A DNA stretch of 64,000 bases from Bartonella sp. DGB1 (GTDB taxonomy: Bacteria > Pseudomonadota > Alphaproteobacteria > Rhizobiales > Rhizobiaceae): NCBI RefSeq assembly GCF_041345015.1, contig NZ_CP166769.1:1054001-1118000 (forward strand). Reading direction: 5' to 3'. Positions within the stretch are counted from its first letter, which is position 1. Each line of letters opens with the position of its first letter. Positions 1 through 8,876 of the stretch are shown one piece after another. The notes below the pieces were generated by a model. It did no database searches and was not told the DNA's origin. It saw only the letters and a program-made list of their open reading frames with translations. The position numbers were made by a program, and so were the translations under genes.

Positions 1-275
1 CGATTTAAAATTTTATCATCGAGGACCAAATCTGATTTATTATTATCTAATGATAATAATATCTTTTGTTGCTCTAAAAAATTATCTTCCTCAGTAGCAT
101 GCACTAAAAAAGAATCTTTTTCAAACGTCCATAGATAATCATTAAAATTATTTAACTTTATAATTGAATGAAAGCGTATTTCTATATTCCAGTTATTTGT
201 CAAAGATTTTTGAATCAAATTTAAAAGTATTTTTTCAAAATTAGCATCTGACAATTGGTAAAAAATAACTTCCAT
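1..275 (-). CDS. holC: DNA polymerase III chi subunit (partial, C-terminus beyond window)
   Basis: I translated this frame by hand; it starts at ATG 275 and stays open to the window edge (91 codons). Chi links single-strand-binding protein to the clamp loader at the replication fork. The N-terminus MEVIFYQLSD, a later LWTFEKDSFLVHA stretch and the gene size match alphaproteobacterial HolC, where LWTY-x-x-x-SFLPH is typical. The gene runs divergently from surA across a 132-bp spacer. In related alphaproteobacteria holC usually follows pepA, which is not here. Confidence is reduced because the C-terminus is off the window and HolC is a weakly conserved family. Confidence 0.72.
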   Translation of the reverse strand, partial: MEVIFYQLSDANFEKILLNLIQKSLTNNWNIEIRFHSIIKLNNFNDYLWTFEKDSFLVHATEEDNFLEQQKILLSLDNNKSDLVLDDKILN

Positions 276-407
276 TTACTACCTTCAATTACAAAAACAT
301 CATTATATAATATAAGATATTTTATGTAAAATAATAAATAGTTCACTTGAAAAATAATAATAATTACTGTAGTTATATAGAATAGATTTTATAACTTTGG
401 ATAAATC

Positions 408-1352
408 ATGTATATAACTTGCAAATATATTATTTCCTTACTAGCTATCTTATTGTCATTAACAAATGTTTTTATAACACCAATTGCTAAGGAAAAAAAT
501 CAAGTTAAAATAATAGTTAATGGCATGCCAGTAACTTCTTATGATATAAAAAATCGTATGTCTCTAATAAAATTACAAGGATACCAAGGTCCAGACTTAG
601 AAGCTACTGCTAAGCGCTCATTAATTGATCAAATTATTAAACAAACAGAAACGCTAAAAGCTAACATAGAAACTCCTAACGAATTATTAAGTGAAGCAGT
701 TACTAATCTAGCTAAACAAAATAATATGACAATAGGACAATTTAAACAATTAATAGAAACTAATAATGTTTCCTTTCAACATTTTATCGATTCAATTTCT
801 GTACAAATAGCCTGGGAACGTTTTATAGGAAATAAATTAAGAGAAAAAGTTTTTTTAGAATCTGAAAAATCAGCAAAAAACTTAAAAAAAGACATTAAAG
901 ATATACCAAGCGTAAAAGCTTATGTATTAAAATCGGTAACGTTCTTTGTTCCTCAAGACAGCAGCGATGAATTTATTAATAAACGTTATAAAGAAATAAA
1001 AAAATTACAAACAGAAGTTAAACATTGCAATCAACTAAAAGAAAAATCATCGAAATATAATAATGTAATTTATAATCATCTAGGATTAAAATCACTTGAC
1101 GAATTTCCAGAACCTTATCAAAAACTAATTTTAGATACTAAAATATCAACATTAAGCGAACCTATCAGAACCAACGAAGGATTATCCTCCATAATGGTTT
1201 GCTCAATAGAAAATATAAAAAATGATGCTGTAGTTAGACACGTAATATCTAATAAAAAATTCCAATCTTTAACGCAACAAGAATTTATGGAAGAAGAAAA
1301 AAAATTGTTTAACGAATTAAAATCAAAGGCAATAATAATTAATGCAACCTAA
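408..1352 (+). CDS. surA: SurA-like periplasmic chaperone / peptidyl-prolyl isomerase
   Basis: Periplasmic chaperone for outer-membrane protein folding. Residues 1-28 form a signal peptide with a hydrophobic core. A SurA N-terminal domain follows (about 30-150, with the NGMPVTSYDIKNRM segment). The rest (about 160-290) looks like a single shortened and divergent parvulin domain. At 314 residues it resembles short alphaproteobacterial SurA proteins rather than the two-parvulin enterobacterial form. The end overlaps pdxA by 11 nt, so the two are probably co-translated. The usual upstream neighbour lptD is absent. Whether isomerase activity remains cannot be judged from sequence alone. Confidence 0.85.
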   Translation: MYITCKYIISLLAILLSLTNVFITPIAKEKNQVKIIVNGMPVTSYDIKNRMSLIKLQGYQGPDLEATAKRSLIDQIIKQTETLKANIETPNELLSEAVTNLAKQNNMTIGQFKQLIETNNVSFQHFIDSISVQIAWERFIGNKLREKVFLESEKSAKNLKKDIKDIPSVKAYVLKSVTFFVPQDSSDEFINKRYKEIKKLQTEVKHCNQLKEKSSKYNNVIYNHLGLKSLDEFPEPYQKLILDTKISTLSEPIRTNEGLSSIMVCSIENIKNDAVVRHVISNKKFQSLTQQEFMEEEKKLFNELKSKAIIINAT

Positions 1353-2352
1353 TCTTCCTATAATTATTAGTTGTGGAGATCCAGCAGGTATAGGACTAGA
1401 ACTAATTTTTAAAGCTTGGTTACAGCGCACTGAGAAAAAATTACCGCCTTTTATTTGTCTAGCAGATCCTGAATATACTAACAAACAGAAAAAAATCTTA
1501 AATTTTAATATTCCAGTCGCCTCAATAAATACCCCTTTAGAATTTAAAATTTTTGACAACTATTTACCTATAATACCTTTAAAGAATAAAATTACTGGTG
1601 AATTAGCAAAGCCTAACACAGAAAATGCTTCTGCAATAATTGAATCAATTAGTAGATCTGTAGAATATATTGCAAAAAACCAAGCTAGAGCTCTAGTAAC
1701 TTGCCCTATATCAAAAAATAACTTATATCAATCCGGTTTTACCTTCCCCGGTCATACAGAGTTTTTAGCGGCATTAGCAAAAAAATTTTTCAATCAAGAC
1801 GCTACACCCGTGATGATGTTGGCTGGTGAAACTTTGAAAACTGTTCCTATAACTATCCATATACCTTTATCAGAAGTGGCTGAACGATTATCTAAAGAAG
1901 TTATAATAGATACTGCAACTATAGTACATAATGAGTTGGTTAATAAATTCAAAATTACTTCTCCTCGAATTGTTATCACCGGTATTAATCCTCATGCCGG
2001 AGAAGCAGGAACTATAGGTAGCGAAGAAGAAACTATAATTATACCAGCTATAAATTACTTAAAGCAAAATAAGAATATCAATATATTAGGACCTTTTCCG
2101 GCTGATACTTTATTTCATTCAGAAGCACGACAAAAATATGATGTAGCTTTATGTATCTATCACGATCAAGCTCTTATACCAATAAAAACATTACATTTTC
2201 ATGATGCTGTTAATATTACTCTAGGATTACCATTCGTTCGCACTTCTCCTGATCATGGTACAGCTTTTGACATTGCTACTAAAAATATAGCTAATGCTGA
2301 TAGTTTAATAGAAGCAATTAAAACTGCTGATAAATTAACAAAGGCCTTTTAA
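1342..2352 (+). CDS. pdxA: 4-hydroxythreonine-4-phosphate dehydrogenase
   Basis: Oxidises 4-phosphohydroxy-L-threonine in the DXP-dependent pathway to pyridoxal 5'-phosphate, in the cytoplasm. The 336-residue protein is full length. It shows the N-terminal GDPAGIGLE motif (12-20), the metal-ligand region PGHTEF (136-141), GINPHAGE, YHDQALIP and TSPDHGTAFD, all hallmarks of PdxA. The start lies inside the end of surA and the stop is 1 nt before rsmA, giving a tight surA-pdxA-rsmA operon. Together with pdxH near 50 kb it indicates vitamin B6 synthesis is at least partly kept. Confidence 0.97.
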   Translation: MQPNLPIIISCGDPAGIGLELIFKAWLQRTEKKLPPFICLADPEYTNKQKKILNFNIPVASINTPLEFKIFDNYLPIIPLKNKITGELAKPNTENASAIIESISRSVEYIAKNQARALVTCPISKNNLYQSGFTFPGHTEFLAALAKKFFNQDATPVMMLAGETLKTVPITIHIPLSEVAERLSKEVIIDTATIVHNELVNKFKITSPRIVITGINPHAGEAGTIGSEEETIIIPAINYLKQNKNINILGPFPADTLFHSEARQKYDVALCIYHDQALIPIKTLHFHDAVNITLGLPFVRTSPDHGTAFDIATKNIANADSLIEAIKTADKLTKAF

Positions 2353-2353
2353 T

Positions 2354-3196
2354 ATGTCTAAGGACCTCCTTCCTTTATTACCTCTGCAACAGATAATTAA
2401 AAAATATAATTTAATTGCTGAAAAGTCTCTCGGGCAGAATTTTCTATTAGATACGAATTTAATTAATAAAATTACCAGTCAAGCAGGCAATATAGAAGGA
2501 GAAACAATCATTGAAATAGGACCAGGGCCAGGAGGTCTAACTAGATCAATATTACAAAAAAATCCTCAACATCTCATTGTAATTGAACGAGATAAAAGAT
2601 GTATTCCAATATTAGAGGAAATCTCTGCAGCATATCCTAATAAATTAACTATAATTAGTGCAGATGCTCTAACGGTTAATTTCGAACAACTAGCACAAAA
2701 TTGCGCTAACAAACCTAAAATAATCGCCAATTTACCTTACAATATAGGAACACAACTATTAGTTAATTGGTTACTAACTAGTGACTGTCATGCCTTTTAT
2801 AAAGATATGACTTTAATGTTCCAAAAAGAAGTGGCTGAAAGAATAACAGCTAAAGTAAATACTGAAAAATATGGTAGGTTATCTTTGTTAGCTAACTGGA
2901 AAACTATAAATAAAATTTGCTTAACTCTTCCCCCTTCAGCTTTTACCCCTCCTCCAAAAGTTAATTCCGCTGTAGTATTTTTAAAACCAAAAGAAAATCC
3001 TATCGCTGTAGACGCAAAAATTTTTGATAAAATTGTTAAAATGGCTTTTGGGCAAAAAAGGAAAATGCTTCGACAAAGCTTAAAATCCATAAATGCTAAC
3101 GATATTTTACCGAAACTTAATATTGATCCACAAAGACGAGCAGAAACATTAACTTTAGAAGAATTTATTGCTATAATTAAAGCAGTATCAGATTAA
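2354..3196 (+). CDS. rsmA: 16S rRNA (adenine1518-N6/adenine1519-N6)-dimethyltransferase
   Basis: KsgA/RsmA dimethylates two adjacent adenines in the 3' hairpin of 16S rRNA late in small-subunit assembly. Visible are the family opening SLGQNFL (25-31), the S-adenosylmethionine motif EIGPGPGG (54-61), the catalytic motif IV NLPYN (126-130) and a C-terminal helical domain. Length (280) is normal. It is the last gene of the surA-pdxA-rsmA run. Its stop codon overlaps the stop of the convergent gmk gene, leaving no room for a terminator between them. Confidence 0.97.
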   Translation: MSKDLLPLLPLQQIIKKYNLIAEKSLGQNFLLDTNLINKITSQAGNIEGETIIEIGPGPGGLTRSILQKNPQHLIVIERDKRCIPILEEISAAYPNKLTIISADALTVNFEQLAQNCANKPKIIANLPYNIGTQLLVNWLLTSDCHAFYKDMTLMFQKEVAERITAKVNTEKYGRLSLLANWKTINKICLTLPPSAFTPPPKVNSAVVFLKPKENPIAVDAKIFDKIVKMAFGQKRKMLRQSLKSINANDILPKLNIDPQRRAETLTLEEFIAIIKAVSD

Positions 3197-3867
3197 AGAT
3201 CGTTACTAAAATTATATATAAAATTAGACAAATTTTGTTTACGCTTAATTTTTTGCTGTTCAGCTATAATTATAGATATTAATTGTTGCGTAGTTTGTTC
3301 GATATCATCATTAATCAATAGATAATCAAATAACTGATATTGTTCTATTTCAATTTTAGCTGTTTCTATCCTCTTTTTTATTAATGATAAATTATCTTCT
3401 CCTCTTTTATGTAACCGCTGTTTTAATTGGCTAGCTGAAGGTGGTAAAATAAAAACTGAAACAATATCTTCTGGGCAAATAGTCTTAATTTGTTTAACTC
3501 CCTCCCAATTAATATCAAATAATATATTGTTACCTTTTACTAAATTTTTTTCAACTTCTAAGTAAGGAGTACCATAATAATGTCCATGTATTTCTGCCCA
3601 TTCTAATAAACTATTATTCTTGACTAATTGTAAAAATTCTTCTTTTGAAACAAAATAATAATCTATAGCATTTTTTTCATTCCCCCTAGGCAAACGGGTT
3701 GTAATGCTTATGGAAGAATTAAAATTCAAAGATTTATCATCCATTAAACGGCTAGCTAGAGTAGATTTACCACCTCCTGACGGAGCCGATAAAGAAAGAA
3801 TAAAACCACGAGTAAATATTGGTAAGTTTTTTAAATTATTAAAATTTATGTCCATTCTATTTACCAT
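3193..3867 (-). CDS. gmk: guanylate kinase
   Basis: Phosphorylates GMP to GDP. The P-loop is SAPSGGGKS at residues 27-35. The GMP-binding region includes TRLPRGNE and YYFVSKEEF, and the lid/core is intact. I prefer ATG 3867 because AAAGGA lies just upstream at good spacing, giving 224 residues and an 11-nt overlap with mltG. ATG 3855, one base after the mltG stop, is the alternative, and the frame stays open upstream to 3918. It is the last gene of the fab-mltG-gmk cluster. The yicC gene that usually sits between mltG and gmk in alphaproteobacteria is missing. Confidence 0.95.
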   Translation of the reverse strand: MVNRMDINFNNLKNLPIFTRGFILSLSAPSGGGKSTLASRLMDDKSLNFNSSISITTRLPRGNEKNAIDYYFVSKEEFLQLVKNNSLLEWAEIHGHYYGTPYLEVEKNLVKGNNILFDINWEGVKQIKTICPEDIVSVFILPPSASQLKQRLHKRGEDNLSLIKKRIETAKIEIEQYQLFDYLLINDDIEQTTQQLISIIIAEQQKIKRKQNLSNFIYNFSNDL

Positions 3868-4849
3868 TATTTCCTTTACTATATTCTCTCCATTGTTGTA
3901 CATTTTGATTATGTTCAACTAAAGTCTCTGAAAAATTATGTTTTCCCATACCATTACTTACAAAATATAAAGCTTTTGTTTTTGCAGGATGTGCTACAGC
4001 CTGTAAAGCAGTAGTACTAGGATTAGCTATAGCCCCAATAGGTAACCCTAAAATTTTATAAGTATTATATTCATTTTTATTATTAAGATCTTTATTATAT
4101 AGCTTAAAACCTTCAGGAGGCTTTGCACCACGCCATATTCCATATACTACCGTAACATCCGATTGTAACCGCATAGATTTTTTTAATCTATTTATAAACA
4201 CCCCTGCAACCATTGGCTGCTCTTCTGGTAAAGAACTTTCTTTTTCTACTATAGAGGCCAAAATAACAAATTCCTCAATAGTTTTAATTGGTAAATCCTT
4301 ATCTCTTTTCTGCCAGATAGAATTTACTCTTTGTTGTTGTTTAAGTGCTAATTCTTTAATTATCGATTCTCTTGAAGCACCTCTAAAATAATATATTGTA
4401 TCCGCTAATAACCAACCTTCTGGTGGCATCTCTTTAGGTATATCTCCGGTTAAATAAGGATTATTTTTCAGATTTTCTATAATAGCAACATGTGTCTGAC
4501 CTTCAACGACCGTAAAACTCCGTCGCAATGACTTACCTTGCTTTAAAAGTCTAACTAAGTCTATTAAAGATGCATGTTCATTTATTTGATATTCTCCAGC
4601 TTTTAAAGAATTACCCATCAATGGAGATTGCAATAGTAATTTAAAAATATGTGGTGATTCAATAACATTATTATCTACCAGCTCATTTACTATAGTTTGA
4701 ACATTGCTATTAGGTTGTACATATATGATGTAGCTCTCTTTTAAAGGTCCAGATTTAAACATCTGATACAATAAAGCACCACCTGCTAAAATAAACACCA
4801 CTAATATATAAGATATAATGAATGATTTACTTAGCAGTTGTTTTGACAT
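3857..4849 (-). CDS. mltG: endolytic murein transglycosylase MltG (YceG-like)
   Basis: Inner-membrane lytic transglycosylase that cuts nascent glycan strands and terminates peptidoglycan polymerisation. Residues 9-28 form one membrane anchor. A LysM-like YceG subdomain follows, then the catalytic domain with the conserved glutamate in ASIVEKES (E202) and LQSDVTVVYG. ATG 4849 is preferred over GTG 4852 because AAGGA is 7 nt upstream of it. It lies 16 nt after fabF and overlaps gmk. Its presence implies that some peptidoglycan is made. Confidence 0.95.
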   Translation of the reverse strand: MSKQLLSKSFIISYILVVFILAGGALLYQMFKSGPLKESYIIYVQPNSNVQTIVNELVDNNVIESPHIFKLLLQSPLMGNSLKAGEYQINEHASLIDLVRLLKQGKSLRRSFTVVEGQTHVAIIENLKNNPYLTGDIPKEMPPEGWLLADTIYYFRGASRESIIKELALKQQQRVNSIWQKRDKDLPIKTIEEFVILASIVEKESSLPEEQPMVAGVFINRLKKSMRLQSDVTVVYGIWRGAKPPEGFKLYNKDLNNKNEYNTYKILGLPIGAIANPSTTALQAVAHPAKTKALYFVSNGMGKHNFSETLVEHNQNVQQWREYSKGNNGK

Positions 4850-4865
4850 CACTATATCCTTATAT

Positions 4866-6125
4866 CTACTCTTTAAAACGTCGCATTACGATAGAAGCAT
4901 TAGTGCCTCCAAAACCAAAGGAGTTGGATATAACTACATTAATTTCTTTCTGTTTAGCTTTATGTGGTACTAAATCAATTTTAGTATCAGTATCAGGATT
5001 ATCTAGATTCAATGTAGCTGGCGCTATATTGTCCCTGATTGCTAACAGAGAAAAAATCGCTTCTAATGCTCCGGCTGCACCTAAAGCATGCCCTATTGAA
5101 GATTTAGTCGAAGACATCGTTAAATTTTCAGCGTGTTTACCAAACAATTGCTCTACAGCAGATAATTCTATTATATCAGCCATAGTTGAAGTACCATGCG
5201 CATTAATATAATCAACCTGATTAGGCTCTATTTTTGCTCTATTTAATGCTGCTTCCATACATCTTTTTGCTCCATCTCCGGTTGGACTAGGTGCAGTTAT
5301 ATGATATGCATCGCCTGAAAGACCATATCCGATAATTTCTCCATATATTTTTGCCCCTCTTTTTCTAGCATGTTCTAATTCTTCTAAAATTAGGATACCA
5401 GCTCCCTCTCCTATTACAAAACCATCTCTATCTTTATCAAATGGACGTGATGCACGTTGTGGATCATCATTATATTTTGTTGATAATGCTCTACAAGCGC
5501 CAAATCCTGCTAAAGCAATACGACTGATTACCGCTTCTGTTCCACCAGCTACCATAACATCAGCATCTCCATATGCAATTAATCGCATAGCATCCCCAAT
5601 GGCATGTGTACCAGATGCACAGGCAGTAACTACAGAATGGTTAGGGCCTTTAAGTCCATATTTAATAGATACATAACCAGAAGCAAGATTGATTAAACAA
5701 CCAGGAATAAAGAATGGAGATATTTTACGAGCGCCTTTATCTTTTAAAATATAGCCATTTTCAACTATACCCTCCAAGCCACCTATACCGGCTCCTATTA
5801 ACACACCAGTTTTTACTTGTTCTTCATAAGAAGTAGGATGCCAATTTGCATCTTCTAGAGCTTCTTTTGCAGCTGCCATAGCATAGATAATATATGGATC
5901 CACTCTTTTTTGCTCACGTGGTTCCATAATTAAGTCTGGATTAAATGCGTATTTTTGCTCACCTTTAGGTACCATACAGGCTATTTTTGAAGATAAATCA
6001 TCTACTTCAAAAGCGGTTACTTTTTTAGCAGCATTTACCCCTGCTAACAGTTGTTTCCAACTATTTTCCACCCCATCAGCTAGAGGTGATATCATACCTA
6101 AACCTGTTATAACAACACGTCTCAT
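4866..6125 (-). CDS. fabF: beta-ketoacyl-ACP synthase II
   Basis: Elongating condensing enzyme of type II fatty acid synthesis, joining malonyl-ACP to acyl-ACP. The Cys-His-His triad is visible: C169 in TACASGT, H310 in NAHGTST and H346 in SSIGHALGA. Length (419) is typical of FabF. It follows acpP, with a strong inverted repeat (6165-6200) in the spacer, and precedes mltG. AGGATAT lies 5-11 nt upstream of the start. Confidence 0.97.
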   Translation of the reverse strand: MRRVVITGLGMISPLADGVENSWKQLLAGVNAAKKVTAFEVDDLSSKIACMVPKGEQKYAFNPDLIMEPREQKRVDPYIIYAMAAAKEALEDANWHPTSYEEQVKTGVLIGAGIGGLEGIVENGYILKDKGARKISPFFIPGCLINLASGYVSIKYGLKGPNHSVVTACASGTHAIGDAMRLIAYGDADVMVAGGTEAVISRIALAGFGACRALSTKYNDDPQRASRPFDKDRDGFVIGEGAGILILEELEHARKRGAKIYGEIIGYGLSGDAYHITAPSPTGDGAKRCMEAALNRAKIEPNQVDYINAHGTSTMADIIELSAVEQLFGKHAENLTMSSTKSSIGHALGAAGALEAIFSLLAIRDNIAPATLNLDNPDTDTKIDLVPHKAKQKEINVVISNSFGFGGTNASIVMRRFKE

Positions 6126-6164
6126 AAAATATATCCTATAATATTTTCATATCCTACAAATAGT

Positions 6165-6200
6165 TAATATTTAACAGATTATACAATCTGTTAAATATTA
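6165..6200 (-). terminator. perfect inverted repeat between acpP and fabF
   Basis: A 16-bp perfect stem (6165-6180 with 6185-6200) closes a 4-nt loop, directly after the acpP stop in transcript order. No run of T follows on the minus strand, so it is not a classic intrinsic terminator. Partial termination or an RNA 3'-end stabiliser could raise acpP mRNA over fabF; that role is inference. Confidence 0.5.
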
Positions 6201-6203
6201 CAA

Positions 6204-6437
6204 TTATTTTACAGAATCAATATAATCTGCAGCATCTTTAATTGTACGAATATTTTGCGCTGCATCGTCATTAATTTCTATACCAAATTCTTCTTCAAAA
6301 GCCATAACAAGCTCTACTGTATCTAAGCTATCAGCACCTAAGTCTTCAATAAAACTTGCATTATCAGTTGCTTTTTCAGGTGTTACACTCAATTGTTCAC
6401 AAACAACTTTTTTTACACGTTCAATAGTATCACTCAT
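6204..6437 (-). CDS. acpP: acyl carrier protein
   Basis: Small acidic carrier of fatty-acyl intermediates, 77 residues. The phosphopantetheine attachment serine is S37 in [10 protein letters not shown]. It sits between fabG and fabF as in most bacteria. Spacers of 229 nt upstream and 78 nt downstream both contain long inverted repeats, which suggests a separately stabilised or separately transcribed message for this abundant protein (inference). Confidence 0.98.
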   Translation of the reverse strand: MSDTIERVKKVVCEQLSVTPEKATDNASFIEDLGADSLDTVELVMAFEEEFGIEINDDAAQNIRTIKDAADYIDSVK

Positions 6438-6490
6438 ATTTTTAACCTTTTGTTATAGTTATTACCTTATCTGTAAGGACAGATTGTTAT

Positions 6491-6558
6491 TAGAATATTA
6501 ACTGTATTAATATTCTATTATTTTAACTTTTAAGTTATATCATTTTAAAAGTTAAAAT
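6491..6558 (-). repeat. two consecutive long hairpins in the fabG-acpP spacer
   Basis: Two A+T-rich hairpins lie end to end. The first pairs 6491-6501 with 6507-6517 (11 bp, 5-nt loop). The second pairs 6520-6533 with 6545-6558 (14 bp, 11-nt loop). Both lie between fabG and acpP on the fab transcript. Neither is followed by a strong T-run on the minus strand. They may mark an attenuator or RNA processing region; no coding capacity is seen around them. Confidence 0.5.
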
Positions 6559-6666
6559 AAATTCTATTTTTAGCCCTTTAACACGCCTTTTAAAAAACCT
6601 AAAGTATTTTTTAATTTTATTTACTTAATTATTGTTAATAAATCTAATTAATCAATGGTTTTACCT

Positions 6667-7401
6667 TTAAACCATATACATACCACCGTTAACATGTAAA
6701 GTTTGCCCCGTTATATAAGAACTAGCATCACTAGCTAAATAAGCAACCGCATTAGCTATATCAGCTCCCTTACCCATACGTTTTTGTGGTATACGTGCTA
6801 AAATTAATTCTCTCTGTTTTTCATTTAATTCCTGCGTCATTGCTGTCTCGATAAAACCAGGAGCAATAGCATTCACTGTTATATTACGACTTGCTACTTC
6901 TTGCGCGAGAGCTTTACTAAAGCCGATAATTCCAGCTTTTGTAGTACAATAATTAACTTGCCCTGGATTGCCACTTACACCAACAACTGAAGAAATATTT
7001 ATTATTCTACCATAACGACGTTTCATCATGGATTGAACTATATCTTTTGTTAAATTAAAAACGGCTGTTAGATTAACTGCTAATACCTGATCCCAGTCTT
7101 CATCTTTCATTCTTATAAATAAACCATCTTTAGTAATACCAGCATTATTAACTAGGATATCCACTCCGCCCTTTTCTTCAACTTTTTTTGCTAATTCTTT
7201 TACTTGAGACCTATCTGCTAAATTAGCTGTAATCACATGACAATTGGATCCTAATTCGCTAACCAACTCATTAAGTTTTTCCTCTCTTGTACCATGTAAA
7301 AATATTTCTGCGCCCAAACTATGTAATTGTCTTACTATGGATTCACCTATTCCACCACTAGCCCCGGTGATTAATGCTTTACGACCTGATAAATCAAACA
7401 T
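6667..7401 (-). CDS. fabG: 3-oxoacyl-ACP reductase
   Basis: NADPH-dependent short-chain dehydrogenase that reduces 3-oxoacyl-ACP in fatty acid elongation. The nucleotide motif is TGASGGIG (12-19), then NNAG, the catalytic serine near S137/S138, and Y151-x-x-x-K155. The ending ITGQTLHVNGGMYMV is characteristic of FabG. 244 residues, full length. It starts 9 nt after fabD, so the two are in one transcript. The neighbouring acpP, fabD and fabF make the assignment firm despite the large SDR family. Confidence 0.97.
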   Translation of the reverse strand: MFDLSGRKALITGASGGIGESIVRQLHSLGAEIFLHGTREEKLNELVSELGSNCHVITANLADRSQVKELAKKVEEKGGVDILVNNAGITKDGLFIRMKDEDWDQVLAVNLTAVFNLTKDIVQSMMKRRYGRIINISSVVGVSGNPGQVNYCTTKAGIIGFSKALAQEVASRNITVNAIAPGFIETAMTQELNEKQRELILARIPQKRMGKGADIANAVAYLASDASSYITGQTLHVNGGMYMV

Positions 7402-7410
7402 TTTTATTCC

Positions 7411-8352
7411 TTAATTTAATTTGTTTAGAAAATCTTTTATTTCTTCTATTGTACCAATATTTATTAAATTAACATCGCTAGATATACGTTTGGCTAGACC
7501 TGTTAATATTTTTCCTGCTCCAACTTCAGCTATCTGAGTAACATTATTTTTTTCAAACCATTCGATGGTTTCTCTCCATCTTACTTGTCCGGTAACCTGT
7601 TTTACTAATAACTGAATAATTTCTTCTGCATTTGTTACTGGTTCTACTAGTACGTTAGATATTACCGGTATTGAAGCATTATTCTTTTTAACCTTGCTTA
7701 ACTCTTCTTGCATTTTTTCAGCCGCTGGTTGCATTAGCTCTGAATGAAAAGGAGCCGATACAGGTAATGCTATTGCTCTTTTTGCTCCCTTTTCTTTACT
7801 TAGGATCATAAGTTGCTCAACGGCTAGTTTTTCTCCTGAAACTACTAATTGTCCTCCACCATTATCATTTGCTATTTGACATTTTCCAATATTTTTTACT
7901 TGAAAACAAAGATCTTCAACCACTTCAGCAGATAATCCAATAATAGCGGCCATAGCTCCAACACCTACAGCTACTGCTTCCTGCATAAATTTACCTCTAT
8001 TTTTTAACAATTGTGCAGTATCATGTAAAGAAAAAACTCCTGCTGCGCATAAAGCACTATATTCACCAAGAGAGTGACCCGCTAACCATTTAACATTATC
8101 TTTTAAAATAAAACCTTCAGTTTCTAAAATACGTACCACAGCTATAGAAACAGCCATTAATGCTGGTTGAGTATTTACGGTTAATTTTAGCTGCTCTTCT
8201 GGACCATTAAAAATAATATCAGACAAAGAAAAATCTAAAGCATTATCCACTTCTTGAAATACTTCTTTAGCAACGGTAAAATTCTCATATAAATCCTTAC
8301 CCATGGTGACAAACTGACTACCTTGTCCTGGAAAAGTAAAAGCTTTCAACAT
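7411..8352 (-). CDS. fabD: malonyl-CoA:ACP transacylase
   Basis: Loads malonyl groups onto acyl carrier protein. Seen are the oxyanion motif GQGSQ (9-13), the nucleophile S94 in AGHSLGE and H203 in PVSAPFHS. Length 313 is normal. It is the first gene of the minus-strand fab cluster. Its upstream side faces a long empty spacer and the divergent rpsF operon, a gene arrangement shared with many alphaproteobacteria. fabH and plsX, which often head fab clusters elsewhere, are not in the window. Confidence 0.96.
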   Translation of the reverse strand: MLKAFTFPGQGSQFVTMGKDLYENFTVAKEVFQEVDNALDFSLSDIIFNGPEEQLKLTVNTQPALMAVSIAVVRILETEGFILKDNVKWLAGHSLGEYSALCAAGVFSLHDTAQLLKNRGKFMQEAVAVGVGAMAAIIGLSAEVVEDLCFQVKNIGKCQIANDNGGGQLVVSGEKLAVEQLMILSKEKGAKRAIALPVSAPFHSELMQPAAEKMQEELSKVKKNNASIPVISNVLVEPVTNAEEIIQLLVKQVTGQVRWRETIEWFEKNNVTQIAEVGAGKILTGLAKRISSDVNLINIGTIEEIKDFLNKLN

Positions 8353-8853
8353 TTTTATTCCCTAGCTTAATTATTACCTTACTTTATTAAATATTACGTT
8401 ATGCAATATGGTCTTAGTAAATTATTATTGCTTTCTGTAAAAATTACAATATCTATAAGTAGATGACTGATTATATCTATTTACATCTATAAAACCAATT
8501 TGATAGCAAAAAAGACTATATTTAGCAACAGCCTTTAATTAAATTAATTATAATAACACCAATTATAGTTATATTCTCTTTACTAATTAATATAATAAAT
8601 CAACCACCGCAATATAATTTTATCTTAAATTATAAACTTTAAATCTAATCTTAACAAACGATCAATACAAAAAATATTTATTAAAAAATATAAATTTTTT
8701 AGTAGAACACAAAAGATAAACAATCATAAGATTGGTTAATAAAATTGAAATAATATTAACACCATAATATTATCTATCTGACATCATCCACTTTAATTTA
8801 ATATTACTTAATTCTATCACTAAAAATAACTTGTAAAAAAAGAAAAAATTAAT
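8353..8853. other. non-coding A+T-rich spacer between fabD and the rpsF promoter
   Basis: About 500 bp with no plausible coding frame on either strand and no similarity I recognise. It is very A+T-rich with scattered short palindromes. It must contain the fabD promoter (minus strand), but I cannot single one out among many A+T-rich candidates. It could be the remains of a lost gene. Confidence 0.6.
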
Positions 8854-8859
8854 TATAAG
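8831..8859 (+). promoter_or_regulatory. predicted sigma-70 type promoter of the rpsF operon
   Basis: TTGTAA at 8831-8836 and TATAAG at 8854-8859 are separated by exactly 17 nt. This places the expected transcript start near 8866, about ten bases before the structured leader at 8877. The spacing and position relative to that structure make it the best promoter candidate in the divergent region. Confidence 0.55.
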
Positions 8860-8876
8860 GAAACTTGTAATTAACC

